Shown here piece after piece: positions 1 to 7,812 of a DNA stretch of 64,000 nt. Source of the stretch: Sinobacterium norvegicum (GTDB taxonomy: Bacteria > Pseudomonadota > Gammaproteobacteria > Pseudomonadales > Sinobacteriaceae); contig NZ_CAKLPX010000003.1 in the NCBI RefSeq assembly GCF_923077115.1, positions 62,001 through 126,000 on the forward strand, given 5' to 3'. The translations under genes and the position numbers were made by a program. Position 1 is the stretch's first letter; every line of letters starts with the position of its first letter. The notes below the pieces were generated by a model that was given only the letters and a program-made list of their open reading frames with translations, made no database searches and was not told where the DNA came from.

Positions 1-543
1 GATGACGGCAATAATGCCTTTGATGACGGCAGTGCAGAGGGTAATGAATTGCTGCAACATGCGGTCGCTGGTTGCCTGGCATTGATGGAAGAGTCGATGT
101 TGTTATTCGCCCCTAATGTAAACTCCTATCGCCGTTTTCAGCGCGGTAGCCATGCACCGCTGGCGCCAACCTGGGGCTATGAAAATAGAACCTGTGCGGT
201 GCGTATTCCGGCGGGCAGCACTAAGGCGATGCGTATTGAACACCGAGTAGGCGGCGCCGATGCCAACCCTTATCTGTCGATTGCTGCGATTCTTGCCGGC
301 ATGCTGTATGGCATTGAAAACAAGCTGGCCGCGCCAACAGCCATGGTGGGTAATGCCTATGACCAGCAGCCGCCGACACTGGCGCGCTACCTTCCTGATG
401 CGATCGAATGCTTCCAACGTTCAACGGTACTACCGCAGTATTTCGGAGCAGTATTTCACCGCAACTTTACCGAGATCAAGCGGCAAGAACTGGCCGAATT
501 TGACAAGCAAGTCACCTCATTAGAGTACGACAGTTATTTATAG
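1..543 (+). CDS. Glutamine synthetase family protein, C-terminal part (gamma-glutamylpolyamine synthetase-like)
   Basis: The reading frame is open from the first base, so the start lies outside the window and about 180 C-terminal residues remain. They carry the glutamine synthetase catalytic signature: an Arg-containing 'NRTCAVRIP' strand, then 'RIEHRVGGADANPYL', the conserved Glu/Arg region that binds glutamate and ATP phosphates. The family joins glutamate to ammonia or, in PuuA-type enzymes, to putrescine and related amines. The 'GADANPYL' loop and the short tail resemble the PuuA/GlnA3 type more than housekeeping GlnA, which has an adenylylated Tyr loop not seen here. An Lrp/AsnC regulator and an ornithine decarboxylase next door fit a polyamine role, but substrate choice is inferred. 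Confidence 0.85.
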   Translation, partial: DDGNNAFDDGSAEGNELLQHAVAGCLALMEESMLLFAPNVNSYRRFQRGSHAPLAPTWGYENRTCAVRIPAGSTKAMRIEHRVGGADANPYLSIAAILAGMLYGIENKLAAPTAMVGNAYDQQPPTLARYLPDAIECFQRSTVLPQYFGAVFHRNFTEIKRQELAEFDKQVTSLEYDSYL

Positions 544-596
544 TGTCCGCCACGGTTTCCGTCACTGTGACGGAACCTGCTTGGCCAGACTGTCAC

Positions 597-1016
597 TTAA
601 CGACGAAATTTTGTCGACAGGATAACTGAGGTCATGGTGCGTTGAATGCCCTCAATTTGACTGATGGTATCGATATCGTTATCGATGCTGGCGGTGTTGT
701 CGGCAGAAAGCGTCGCGGCATAATCGTATTCGCCGCTGATCGAGGCTAGCTCGACCACGGACTCAATCTTTCTCAGCTGTTCGGTGAGACGCTTGATCAT
801 CTTTTGATCGACGGCAATCAACACCAAGGTCTTAATTTTCTTTGCTTCAACGTCTTCTTTCAGTCTGACGGTATAGCCGTCGATGACCTGTCGCTCTAGC
901 TGTTCCATATGTTGTTTAACGGTAATCCGGCTGAGACCAAGCTGTTTGGCAAGGTCGGTGACGCTGCGACGGCTATTAGAGGTCAGTGCTTTCAGTAACT
1001 GCTTGTTAATGGTCAT
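597..1016 (-). CDS. Lrp/AsnC family transcriptional regulator
   Basis: A 139-residue protein of normal Lrp/AsnC size. Residues 1-55 form the helix-turn-helix ('LLKALTSNSRRSVTDLAKQLGLS' region, recognition helix around 'SRITVKQHMEQLE'). Residues 60-135 form the RAM/effector domain, with the expected beta-alpha-beta pattern and the 'ISGEYDYAATL' segment where amino-acid effectors bind in this family. It is convergent with the upstream glutamine-synthetase-like gene and divergent from the ornithine decarboxylase, so the 149-bp gap at 1017-1165 probably holds both promoters and the regulator's sites. Effector unknown; an amino acid such as ornithine, lysine or glutamate is a guess from context. 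Confidence 0.88.
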   Translation of the reverse strand: MTINKQLLKALTSNSRRSVTDLAKQLGLSRITVKQHMEQLERQVIDGYTVRLKEDVEAKKIKTLVLIAVDQKMIKRLTEQLRKIESVVELASISGEYDYAATLSADNTASIDNDIDTISQIEGIQRTMTSVILSTKFRR

Positions 1017-1165
1017 TGTGGTTATCCAGCATTTAATTTGTATAATTAGCTATTCTATTTGTTAGTTATTAGATATCAATTTATGCATTATAGCCATACA
1101 AAACGACATTTACTGCCACTAAACTAGTGATTAATAATAAACAAATGCAGTGGATGGAGATAACA

Positions 1166-2296
1166 ATGAATAGTCGGGTGAATCTTAGCGAGGCTGGGCA
1201 ACTGGCACTTTGGCAGCAGCGACACGGAGAACACTACAGCCAGCCGTCTATAGAGATTGATCGGGCTATTTTACGCCGGCAAGCGAGACGTTTTTGCCGT
1301 GCCATGCCTCGGGTGGAACCTCATTTTGCCGTCAAGGCTAACCCGCACCCTGCGGTATTGGCGACGCTGGCTGAGGAGGGTGTTTTTTTTGAGATTGCCT
1401 CAAAAAAGGAATTGGACACACTGCTGGATATGGGCGCCGACAGCGAAAATATTTTTTACAGCAACCCGATCAAATCGGCGCAATATATTCAATATGCCGC
1501 GGCCAAAGGTGTGTGTTGGTTTGTTGTCGACAGCGTTGAAGAGGTTGAAAAAATTGCTGACCTGGTGCCGCAGGCAAAACTTTATTTACGATTACATACC
1601 AGCAACAAAGGTTCGCTTATTGAATTGTCGAGCAAGTTCGGTGCCTTCGATGAGGAGGCGGATGCAATCATCGAACGGGCCACGGCTCTTGGGGTTGATC
1701 TCTGTGGGGTGACGTTTCATGTAGGCTCTCAGTGCTGCAACAGTGATAATTGGCGAATCGGCATCGAGGCGGCAATACGGTGTTTCGAAAAAATGAAAAA
1801 CGCCGGTTTAACCCCCGAGCTGCTCGATATTGGCGGCGGTTTCCCTGTGGCTTATGAAGCGCCTGTTGCTACGATTGAGGAGATCGCCACGGTCATCAAT
1901 AAGGCGTTGCTAGGGGTAGATCAATCGGTTCGTATCATTGCAGAACCCGGCCGTTATTTAGTGGCAGAGGCAGGCCGCTTCTACTGCCAAGTGATCGGTA
2001 GTTGCCGTCGAGAGGGGCGGGATTGGTTGTATTTAGACAGCGGTTTTTACGGTGGTTTACTCGAATTAAAAGAGGGATTACATTACCCCATTACCAGCTT
2101 GTCAGAAGGTGAGCCAGTGCCCTGGGTTATCGCTGGGCCAACCTGTGACTCGGTTGATATTTGCAGTCAGTCCTATCCGCTGCCGGCGGGATTAAAAGCC
2201 GGTGATTTTATTATGCTGAATTATGTCGGCGCCTATAGCAATGCCTGTGCCTGTGAGTTTAATGGCTTCCCGTTGCCAGAGGTCGTCATGCTGTAG
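1166..2296 (+). CDS. Ornithine decarboxylase, fold-type III PLP enzyme (eukaryote-like)
   Basis: Decarboxylates ornithine to putrescine, the entry to polyamine synthesis. The PLP lysine sits in 'PHFAVKAN' (about residue 57), followed by 'HVGSQC', the phosphate-binding 'DIGGGFP' loop and 'AEPGRYLV'. The catalytic Cys/Asp motif 'GPTCDSVD' (Cys about 327) is close to the 'GPTCD' of eukaryotic and type III bacterial ornithine decarboxylases; lysine/ornithine activity cannot be excluded. At 376 residues it lacks the antizyme-type C-terminal extension. I chose the ATG preceded by GGAG at a 6-base distance; a frame-compatible ATG 39 bases upstream has no such site. The divergent Lrp-type regulator is the likely controller. 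Confidence 0.88.
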   Translation: MNSRVNLSEAGQLALWQQRHGEHYSQPSIEIDRAILRRQARRFCRAMPRVEPHFAVKANPHPAVLATLAEEGVFFEIASKKELDTLLDMGADSENIFYSNPIKSAQYIQYAAAKGVCWFVVDSVEEVEKIADLVPQAKLYLRLHTSNKGSLIELSSKFGAFDEEADAIIERATALGVDLCGVTFHVGSQCCNSDNWRIGIEAAIRCFEKMKNAGLTPELLDIGGGFPVAYEAPVATIEEIATVINKALLGVDQSVRIIAEPGRYLVAEAGRFYCQVIGSCRREGRDWLYLDSGFYGGLLELKEGLHYPITSLSEGEPVPWVIAGPTCDSVDICSQSYPLPAGLKAGDFIMLNYVGAYSNACACEFNGFPLPEVVML

Positions 2297-2388
2297 CGGC
2301 GTCTTCTGCCAGCGAGTTGGCTCAGCACTGGTTGGGCTTGGTTTCTTGTCAGAACAGTCTTGGGTTGTGGAAAATACTGATTGCGATA

Positions 2389-2408
2389 ATATTAGGGTTT
2401 GCTAATAT
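2389..2408. promoter_or_regulatory. Probable operator of the ArsR-family repressor (first copy)
   Basis: Perfect inverted repeat ATATTAG-N6-CTAATAT placed immediately upstream of the ArsR-type gene (start 2416). The same half-sites with the same spacing recur in front of the rhodanese gene, which makes this the likely binding site of the repressor and an autoregulatory element. Observed palindrome; the regulator-site link is inference. Confidence 0.65.
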
Positions 2409-2415
2409 AGATGTC

Positions 2416-2712
2416 ATGAAAGAGTTTGAGCAATTGCAAGACAATGCCCGCGAGGCAGCCAACCTGTTAAAGGTTTTATCGAACCCCAATCGTTTAATGA
2501 CGATTTGTATGCTGCTTGAGAAAGAGCATTCGGTCGGTGAAATGAATCAGCAGTTACCGCTGTCTCAATCGGCACTGTCACAACATCTGGCTGTATTACG
2601 CGAACATGGCTTGGTGTCGACACGCAAGGAGTCGCAGGTGGTTTATTATCGCCTGGCCAAGCCTGAGGTGGCGAAGATTCTTGCTGTGTTGTACGAGATA
2701 TACTGCCAGTAA
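2416..2712 (+). CDS. ArsR/SmtB family repressor, BigR/YgaV-like
   Basis: A 98-residue winged-helix repressor ('LLKVLSNPNRLMTICML' first helices, recognition helix in 'LSQSALSQHLAVLREHGLV', wing 'STRKESQVVYYRL'). The internal ATG at 2416 is preferred over an upstream start because the family begins just before 'NAREAANLLKVLS' and the extra 33 residues look untranslated. Cys at about residue 30 in 'TICMLLEK' is in the position where BigR/SqrR/YgaV-type persulfide sensors have a cysteine; the second cysteine near the C-terminus is also present ('EIYCQ'). The next gene is a YgaP-like rhodanese, the usual BigR/YgaV partner. Persulfide or redox sensing is therefore likely but inferred. Confidence 0.85.
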   Translation: MKEFEQLQDNAREAANLLKVLSNPNRLMTICMLLEKEHSVGEMNQQLPLSQSALSQHLAVLREHGLVSTRKESQVVYYRLAKPEVAKILAVLYEIYCQ

Positions 2713-2750
2713 CAGGCGGCAAGGCTGAAAGGCCTTTTTTTACCTGTATA

Positions 2751-2770
2751 ATATTAGTATTATCTAATTT
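2751..2770. promoter_or_regulatory. Probable operator of the ArsR-family repressor (second copy)
   Basis: Inverted repeat ATATTAG-N6-CTAATTT between the repressor gene and the rhodanese gene, one mismatch from perfect symmetry and matching the site in front of the repressor. A further CTAATTT half-site lies at 2779-2785. This suggests the rhodanese/AhpD pair has its own repressible promoter. Confidence 0.65.
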
Positions 2771-2821
2771 AGTGTTACCTAATTTTGTTGTGTAACATCA
2801 AATAATTGTGAGGAGAGTGTC

Positions 2822-3316
2822 ATGACGGTTGAGGTGATTAATAGCGAGCGTTTCGATCAGCTGCGTCAGCAAATGTTGTGCTTGGATATACGATCTGAGG
2901 CAGATCATCAGGCGCAATCTATTGCCGGTAGCTGTCTGGTACAGCCCGAGCAACTTGATCAGGTGTCGGCGCAACAGGTCTTGGTGTATTGCCAGGGAGG
3001 CATGCGTACCGGTATGCACGAGGCACAGTGGAACGCTATTGCCGACAAAGAGATATACATTTTAGAAGGGGGGCTTAACCGCTGGAATAGCGAGGGTAAG
3101 GAAACCGTTGGAGAGGCGAGTGGAACACTGCCATTACAGCGTCAAGTTTTCTTGTCGGCCGGCGTATTGCTGCTGCTTTTTTCGCTGTTAGTACTGGCAG
3201 TAAGTCCCGCATTTGCCTATGCCACGCTGTTTATTGGTGGCGGTTTAACCCTGGCTGGCGCCACCGGTTTTTGCGGCATGGCCAGAGTATTAGCCCTGGC
3301 ACCGTGGAACAAATAA
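2822..3316 (+). CDS. Membrane-anchored rhodanese, YgaP-like (rhodanese plus DUF2892)
   Basis: Residues 1-95 are a rhodanese domain ('CLDIRSEADH' entry motif, catalytic Cys57 in 'CQGGMRTG', then 'ILEGGLNRW'). Residues 100-160 contain two hydrophobic helices with 'GLTLAGATGFCGMARVL', the DUF2892 membrane domain of YgaP. YgaP-type proteins move sulfane sulfur (persulfide) at the inner membrane face. A good AGGAG precedes the ATG. It follows an ArsR repressor of the BigR/YgaV type and precedes an AhpD-like gene, a combination seen in hydrogen sulfide and persulfide detoxification loci; the exact acceptor is unknown. Confidence 0.88.
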   Translation: MTVEVINSERFDQLRQQMLCLDIRSEADHQAQSIAGSCLVQPEQLDQVSAQQVLVYCQGGMRTGMHEAQWNAIADKEIYILEGGLNRWNSEGKETVGEASGTLPLQRQVFLSAGVLLLLFSLLVLAVSPAFAYATLFIGGGLTLAGATGFCGMARVLALAPWNK

Positions 3317-3344
3317 TCGATTAACGAGCACAGAGGAAAGAACG

Positions 3345-3689
3345 ATGAGCAAGTCTTATAAAGAAATTACCCGTAACATCAGCCGTGGTATGGGCGAGAT
3401 GCAGAAATCGATGCCTGAGTTGATGGCCGGTTTCAGCCAGATGGCTAAAAGTGCAACAGCCGATGGCAGCCTGGATGAGAAAACCAAGGAGTTGATTGCC
3501 CTGGCCCTTGGTGTAGCCGCTCACTGCGATGGCTGTATTGGTTTCCATACCAAGGCGCTGGTGCGCTTGGGGGCGACAAAGCAGGAGGTTGAAGAGACTC
3601 TGGGGATGGCCGTGTACATGGGTGGTGGCCCATCGTTAATGTATGCCGCCGAGGCCATGCACGCCTACGACGAGTTTGCCACTCGTTGA
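3345..3689 (+). CDS. Carboxymuconolactone decarboxylase/AhpD-like protein
   Basis: A 114-residue all-helical AhpD-like protein. It has the redox CxxC with following histidine ('CDGCIGFH', Cys61, Cys64, His68), typical of the AhpD/CMD alkylhydroperoxidase subgroup rather than of true 4-carboxymuconolactone decarboxylases. Starts 28 bases after the rhodanese stop, with GAGGAAAG in front of the ATG, so the two are probably one operon under the ArsR-type repressor. Likely role: thiol-dependent reduction of peroxide or persulfide species. Substrate not determinable from sequence. Confidence 0.85.
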   Translation: MSKSYKEITRNISRGMGEMQKSMPELMAGFSQMAKSATADGSLDEKTKELIALALGVAAHCDGCIGFHTKALVRLGATKQEVEETLGMAVYMGGGPSLMYAAEAMHAYDEFATR

Positions 3690-3691
3690 TT

Positions 3692-3726
3692 GGTGCTCTG
3701 TCAGCACCGCTGGCATGAGGTGCTGA
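3692..3726. repeat. Alternative hairpins between convergent genes
   Basis: GGTGCT (3692-3697), AGCACC (3703-3708) and GGTGCT (3719-3724) can form two mutually exclusive stems; the longer is TCAGCACC/GGTGCTGA with a 10-base loop. No T-tract follows on either strand, so it may be a weak or factor-assisted terminator between the AhpD-like and LuxR-type genes. Confidence 0.35.
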
Positions 3727-3730
3727 TGTG

Positions 3731-4588
3731 TTATAAATAACTGCTTAGGGTGTCGCCGCTCTTGTAGCCTTTGACACTCATTAACGAGTCGATAAACAGA
3801 TAAAACAACTCGGACTGTGAGTTGATATCGAGTTTGGCGTAGCTCTTTTTACGGTGTAGTTTAACCGTCTCGGTAGAGATGCACAGTATCTCGGCTATCG
3901 ATTTGGTCGAGTGGCCGTGCATTAGCATGTTGACCACCTGCTGCTCTCTGTCGGTTAATACCGTGCTGCCAAAATTATCGAGGGCGGTTTGTAATTGCTT
4001 AGGCAGTCGGTCGTCATCGGTGGCGCTGGTCGCTGGCTTGGTATTATTATAATGGCGTTGACACAGGGCCGAGATGGTTGGCTCTATCTCAGCCAGAAAG
4101 CTCAGCAGTGCCTTGTTGAATTTTGGGTAGCTGTCGGTACGGCCCACCGACAGGTTAATAAAACCGTCGTCTATCGGGATTAAATAACCGCATTCATCGT
4201 GCAGGCCGCTGTGGCGATACCAGGTTTTGTAATACTCGCTATTTTTGAAACCTTTGGGGGTGAGCTCTTTGAGAGCGAAAAAGCCACTCTTGTTATCTTT
4301 TGCTGCCGCCAAGTAGTATGGGTCTATTAAGAATACACCGCTGCGGAACATGTCGAGGTTGCTTTCACCCTCAGGCGACATAAAAAACTCTATTTGCGGC
4401 ATCGCCGTGTCGCGGTAGATGATCAGCGTAATATCATTAGACTCAACCAGGGTGCGCAGTAATGTTGCTATGGCGGTGGGAAAACCCTGGCTGTTGCAGG
4501 TTTTGATGACGGTGCTCAGGGCGAGATTGTATTCAGCAAGCAAGGACATAAAATAGTTAGCGGCTTTTAGTGGATAGGCCGACATCAT
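3731..4588 (-). CDS. LuxR-type HTH transcriptional regulator with unrecognised sensory N-terminus
   Basis: C-terminal residues about 215-275 form a GerE/LuxR helix-turn-helix ('LTDREQQVV', 'STKSIAEILCIS', 'TVKLHRKKSYAKL'). The first 200 residues look globular, with a GAF-like alternation ('ITLIIYRDT', 'CGYLIPIDDGFINLSVGR'). They lack the conserved Trp/Tyr/Asp set of acyl-homoserine-lactone receptors, and no luxI is nearby. It stands 14 bases downstream of a LysR gene on the same strand and could be co-transcribed with it. This N-terminal type is common as an orphan regulator in marine gammaproteobacteria; ligand and targets unknown. Confidence 0.8.
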   Translation of the reverse strand: MMSAYPLKAANYFMSLLAEYNLALSTVIKTCNSQGFPTAIATLLRTLVESNDITLIIYRDTAMPQIEFFMSPEGESNLDMFRSGVFLIDPYYLAAAKDNKSGFFALKELTPKGFKNSEYYKTWYRHSGLHDECGYLIPIDDGFINLSVGRTDSYPKFNKALLSFLAEIEPTISALCQRHYNNTKPATSATDDDRLPKQLQTALDNFGSTVLTDREQQVVNMLMHGHSTKSIAEILCISTETVKLHRKKSYAKLDINSQSELFYLFIDSLMSVKGYKSGDTLSSYL

Positions 4589-4602
4589 ACCCTGCTAAGG
4601 GT

Positions 4603-5487
4603 TTACTTATCCAGCGTTAAACCATGGCTGGCCAGCCAGGCTAGCAGGGTTTGATTGGCCTTGGAAATGACACGGTTTTTCTTCTTTGCAACGGCCATTC
4701 TTAGGCCAATCTTGGGCTCCAGTGCAATGGGGACTAATTGCTGCTCCTGTTGCGCCATCACCGACAGACCGATGGTGGCGCCGAGGCCGCTTTTAACCAT
4801 TTCATTGATCAGCGGTAAAAAGTTGGTTTGCATGCGAATATCGGGATACACCTGATGTTTCTGGCAGAGCTTGTCAAAGGCGCGGCGAATATAATAATCG
4901 TTTTCGTAAAGTACCATGGCGGCACTGTCGAGCTGGCTGATTTGCAGTTTTTTCTGCCCAGCCCAGCGGTGCTTTTGATTGACCAACAGTATGACCTGCT
5001 CATCGATTAATGCTGTTAATTCCAGTTCATCGCTGTGTTCGCCAATGGTGATAACGCCCAGTTCAATTTCCTCGCGTAACAGTTGTTGTTCGATCAGGCT
5101 GGTACCTGCCTGGGTTACCTCGGCGGTTAAGCCAGGGTAGGCGGCAAGAAATCGCGTTAACACGCTGGGCAGTAAATAAGTGGCCACCATGGAGGGGCAG
5201 CTAATGGCTATCTCGCCCCGGGTTAAATCTCCCATGTCGCTGATTGATTGACTCAATAATTTGGCCTTGAGCAGCAGCTCCTCGGCTAATTGCTGGGTTT
5301 GCCTGCCTTCCTTGGTCAATCGTATCTGGCGATTTTGACGCTCAATCAGTGTCACGCCAAACTCTTCTTCGAGTTTTTTAATGGCAATGCTCACCGCCGG
5401 CTGAGCCATATGAAGTTGTTCGCCAGCACGGCTAAAACTCTGTTGCTTGGCCACGGCTAAAAAAATTTCGAGTTTACGTAGATCCAT
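4603..5487 (-). CDS. LysR family transcriptional regulator (CynR/CysL-type)
   Basis: A 294-residue LysR protein of standard length: N-terminal winged HTH ('MDLRKLEIFLAVAKQQSFSR', 'LHMAQPAVSIAIKKLEEEFG', 'LIERQNRQIRLTKEG') and a type 2 periplasmic-binding-like effector domain beginning near residue 90. Divergent from the TonB-dependent receptor, with 196 bp between the starts, so it may control receptor expression, itself, or both. The LuxR-type gene lies just downstream. The inducer cannot be named. Confidence 0.88.
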   Translation of the reverse strand: MDLRKLEIFLAVAKQQSFSRAGEQLHMAQPAVSIAIKKLEEEFGVTLIERQNRQIRLTKEGRQTQQLAEELLLKAKLLSQSISDMGDLTRGEIAISCPSMVATYLLPSVLTRFLAAYPGLTAEVTQAGTSLIEQQLLREEIELGVITIGEHSDELELTALIDEQVILLVNQKHRWAGQKKLQISQLDSAAMVLYENDYYIRRAFDKLCQKHQVYPDIRMQTNFLPLINEMVKSGLGATIGLSVMAQQEQQLVPIALEPKIGLRMAVAKKKNRVISKANQTLLAWLASHGLTLDK

Positions 5488-5683
5488 AATTGGCAGTGTC
5501 TCATTACTTAGCGCAGCGGAAGTTTGTTTCAGTGTAACTGAAACCGCGGTGATTTTTCACGCTACTTTGTGGCGGCGAGCCGTTATCGTATTACCGGTTG
5601 CGACAATTTGTCACATTCCGCGGTTTATGTCCCTGGGCTATGATCGCCGCCATAATAAATCTCACGTTATGGCTGTTGTATTT

Positions 5684-7795
5684 ATGCGCAAAACACACAC
5701 TCTCTGCTGTTGGATGGTACTCGCTACCCCGCTCAGTGTCGGGGCCTCCGTTGACCGACCAGTGAATAAACTCGAAACCGTGGTAGTGACCGCAACACGG
5801 TCAGAACAATCTAAGCGTGACCTCAGTGAGTCACTGACAGCGTTTGAACAACAAGAGATTGAGTTTGTCTCTCCCTCTCATCCCAGTGAAATGTTGAACC
5901 GCGCTGCAGGCGTACATATTAATAACCTGGGTGGTGAAGGGCATATGACGGCGATTCGTCAGCCTATCTCTACCCGTGGGGTGTATTTGTTTTTGGAGGA
6001 TGGACTGCCGATTCGGCCCACAGGATTTTTTAATCACAATGCCCTGTACGAGGTTAACATTCCCCAGAGTGGTCAATTAGAGGTGGTTAAGGGACCGGGT
6101 TCGGCGCTTTATGGCAGCGATGCCATTGGCGGTGTGATTAACAGTTTGACGGCACCGCCCTCTGAAACTGCCTCGGCCACGATCAATGCCGAACTGGGTT
6201 CCGATGGCTGGCAGCGGGGGCTGTTGTCGGGCTCGACGACATTGGGTAAACACGGGGTTAAGCTGGATGTTAACGTCACCGCGAACGAGGGCTTTCGAGA
6301 TGATGGGGACTACAATCGACAGTCGTTTACCGGTCGTTGGGATTACAATGCAAGCGACGATCTGCAGATAAAAACACTGCTTTCTTATACTGAGGTTGAA
6401 CAGAGTGGGGTATCGGATTTAACCGAAGACGATTACAAAAACGACCCGAGTAAAAATTATTTTCAAGGTGACACTGCGTTCAGAGAGGTACAGGCGCTTC
6501 GCTTGTCATCAGAATTTTCGCTGCAGTTAAGCCCCCACTCCTCGGTGAGTATCACGCCATATTATCGCAATAACACCACTGCTATGGCGCCATCATGGAT
6601 GGTGACCTATGACCCTAATGAACGTGAGACGACGTTTCAATCCTTGGGTTTTTTAACCCAGTACCAATTTGATCTTAATGATAATAACAACGTTATATTA
6701 GGGCTCGACGTCGATTACACGCCGTCGAGTTATAACGAACAGGCGGTGTCGCATCAGCAAAATGGCGACATCTATACCGGTTATACCCCGCTGGGGCATA
6801 CCTCCTACGATTACGATGCCAATCAAACCTCGCTGTCGCCGTATATTCATTTTGAAAGCCAGTTGAGCGAAAAATTATTGCTGACGGCCGGTCTTCGTTA
6901 TGACTATTTCAGAGTCGACTACGACGATAACCTATCGGCCGATGCGCCGGACTCTATTTTTATTCCGCAGCTAGGCCGTCCTGTGACGCACCTGCGGCCG
7001 GAGGACCAGAGCGTATCGTTCGAACACATGAGCCCTAAATTTGGTTTGGTTTATCAAATTAATGGCCAGCATGATGCCTATTTCAATTATCGACACGCCT
7101 TTAGTGTGCCGTCGACGGGAACCTTGTTCCGCTCGGGTAGCACGGAAAACAGCGATCAACTTGAACCGATCAAGGCGGATAGTTTCGAGTTGGGGGCTCG
7201 GGGCTTGATCACCGAGTGGCTGTACTATGAGGCCGCGCTTTATCATATGTTGATCAATGACGATTTGGTGACCGTGATTGATGGCTACCAACGTAATACC
7301 TACAACGCGGGCGAGACCTCACATCAGGGGGTGGAGTTGTCGCTGTTTGGCGATATAACAGAAGAGCTTAGCTACGCCCTTGCTTGGACCAAAACCAAAC
7401 AGCGCTACGAGAGCTTTAGTTATACCTGTTGTTACCCCAGCGAGAATGTTGATGTCAGCGGTAATACTGTCGCCAAGGCGCCGGAAACCATTGCTAATAT
7501 TAGCCTGGCTTATGCGCCGATGATGTTGCCCGGAGTACAGTTTGAGCTGGAATGGCAGCACCTGGGTGAGTACTACACCGATGTCACCAATACTGCCAGC
7601 TATGCCGGACACGACCTGTTCAATCTGCGTGCTGCCTATGCGGTCGACAATCATTGGAGGCTATATGCCAGGCTACAAAATCTCAGTGATGAACGCTACT
7701 CAACCTACACCTCAAATCAGGTCGGCGATGATGAAATTCATTATCGTCCTGGTCAGCCACGCAGTTTCTATGGCGGCTTTACCTATAGTTTTTAA
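5684..7795 (+). CDS. TonB-dependent outer membrane receptor
   Basis: About 703 residues: a signal peptide (basic 'MRKTH', hydrophobic core, cut near 'VGAS'), a TonB box ('ETVVVTATR', about residue 31), and a plug domain ('LNRAAGVHI', 'LEVVKGPGSALYGSDAIGGVIN'). A beta-barrel follows and ends with aromatic 'GGFTYSF'. The frame stays open upstream to 5447 but that extension is not signal-like and overlaps the divergent LysR promoter. Most such receptors import ferric siderophores, haem or cobalamin. The following PepSY membrane protein supports an iron-siderophore route, though no Fur box is obvious here and the ligand is unknown. Confidence 0.9.
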   Translation: MRKTHTLCCWMVLATPLSVGASVDRPVNKLETVVVTATRSEQSKRDLSESLTAFEQQEIEFVSPSHPSEMLNRAAGVHINNLGGEGHMTAIRQPISTRGVYLFLEDGLPIRPTGFFNHNALYEVNIPQSGQLEVVKGPGSALYGSDAIGGVINSLTAPPSETASATINAELGSDGWQRGLLSGSTTLGKHGVKLDVNVTANEGFRDDGDYNRQSFTGRWDYNASDDLQIKTLLSYTEVEQSGVSDLTEDDYKNDPSKNYFQGDTAFREVQALRLSSEFSLQLSPHSSVSITPYYRNNTTAMAPSWMVTYDPNERETTFQSLGFLTQYQFDLNDNNNVILGLDVDYTPSSYNEQAVSHQQNGDIYTGYTPLGHTSYDYDANQTSLSPYIHFESQLSEKLLLTAGLRYDYFRVDYDDNLSADAPDSIFIPQLGRPVTHLRPEDQSVSFEHMSPKFGLVYQINGQHDAYFNYRHAFSVPSTGTLFRSGSTENSDQLEPIKADSFELGARGLITEWLYYEAALYHMLINDDLVTVIDGYQRNTYNAGETSHQGVELSLFGDITEELSYALAWTKTKQRYESFSYTCCYPSENVDVSGNTVAKAPETIANISLAYAPMMLPGVQFELEWQHLGEYYTDVTNTASYAGHDLFNLRAAYAVDNHWRLYARLQNLSDERYSTYTSNQVGDDEIHYRPGQPRSFYGGFTYSF

Positions 7796-7812
7796 TAGCG
7801 ACAGATATAAAA

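Noticed and set aside
5447-5683. Long N-terminal extension of the TonB receptor frame
   Set aside because: It overlaps the divergent LysR start and lacks signal-peptide character; a proper signal peptide starts at 5684.
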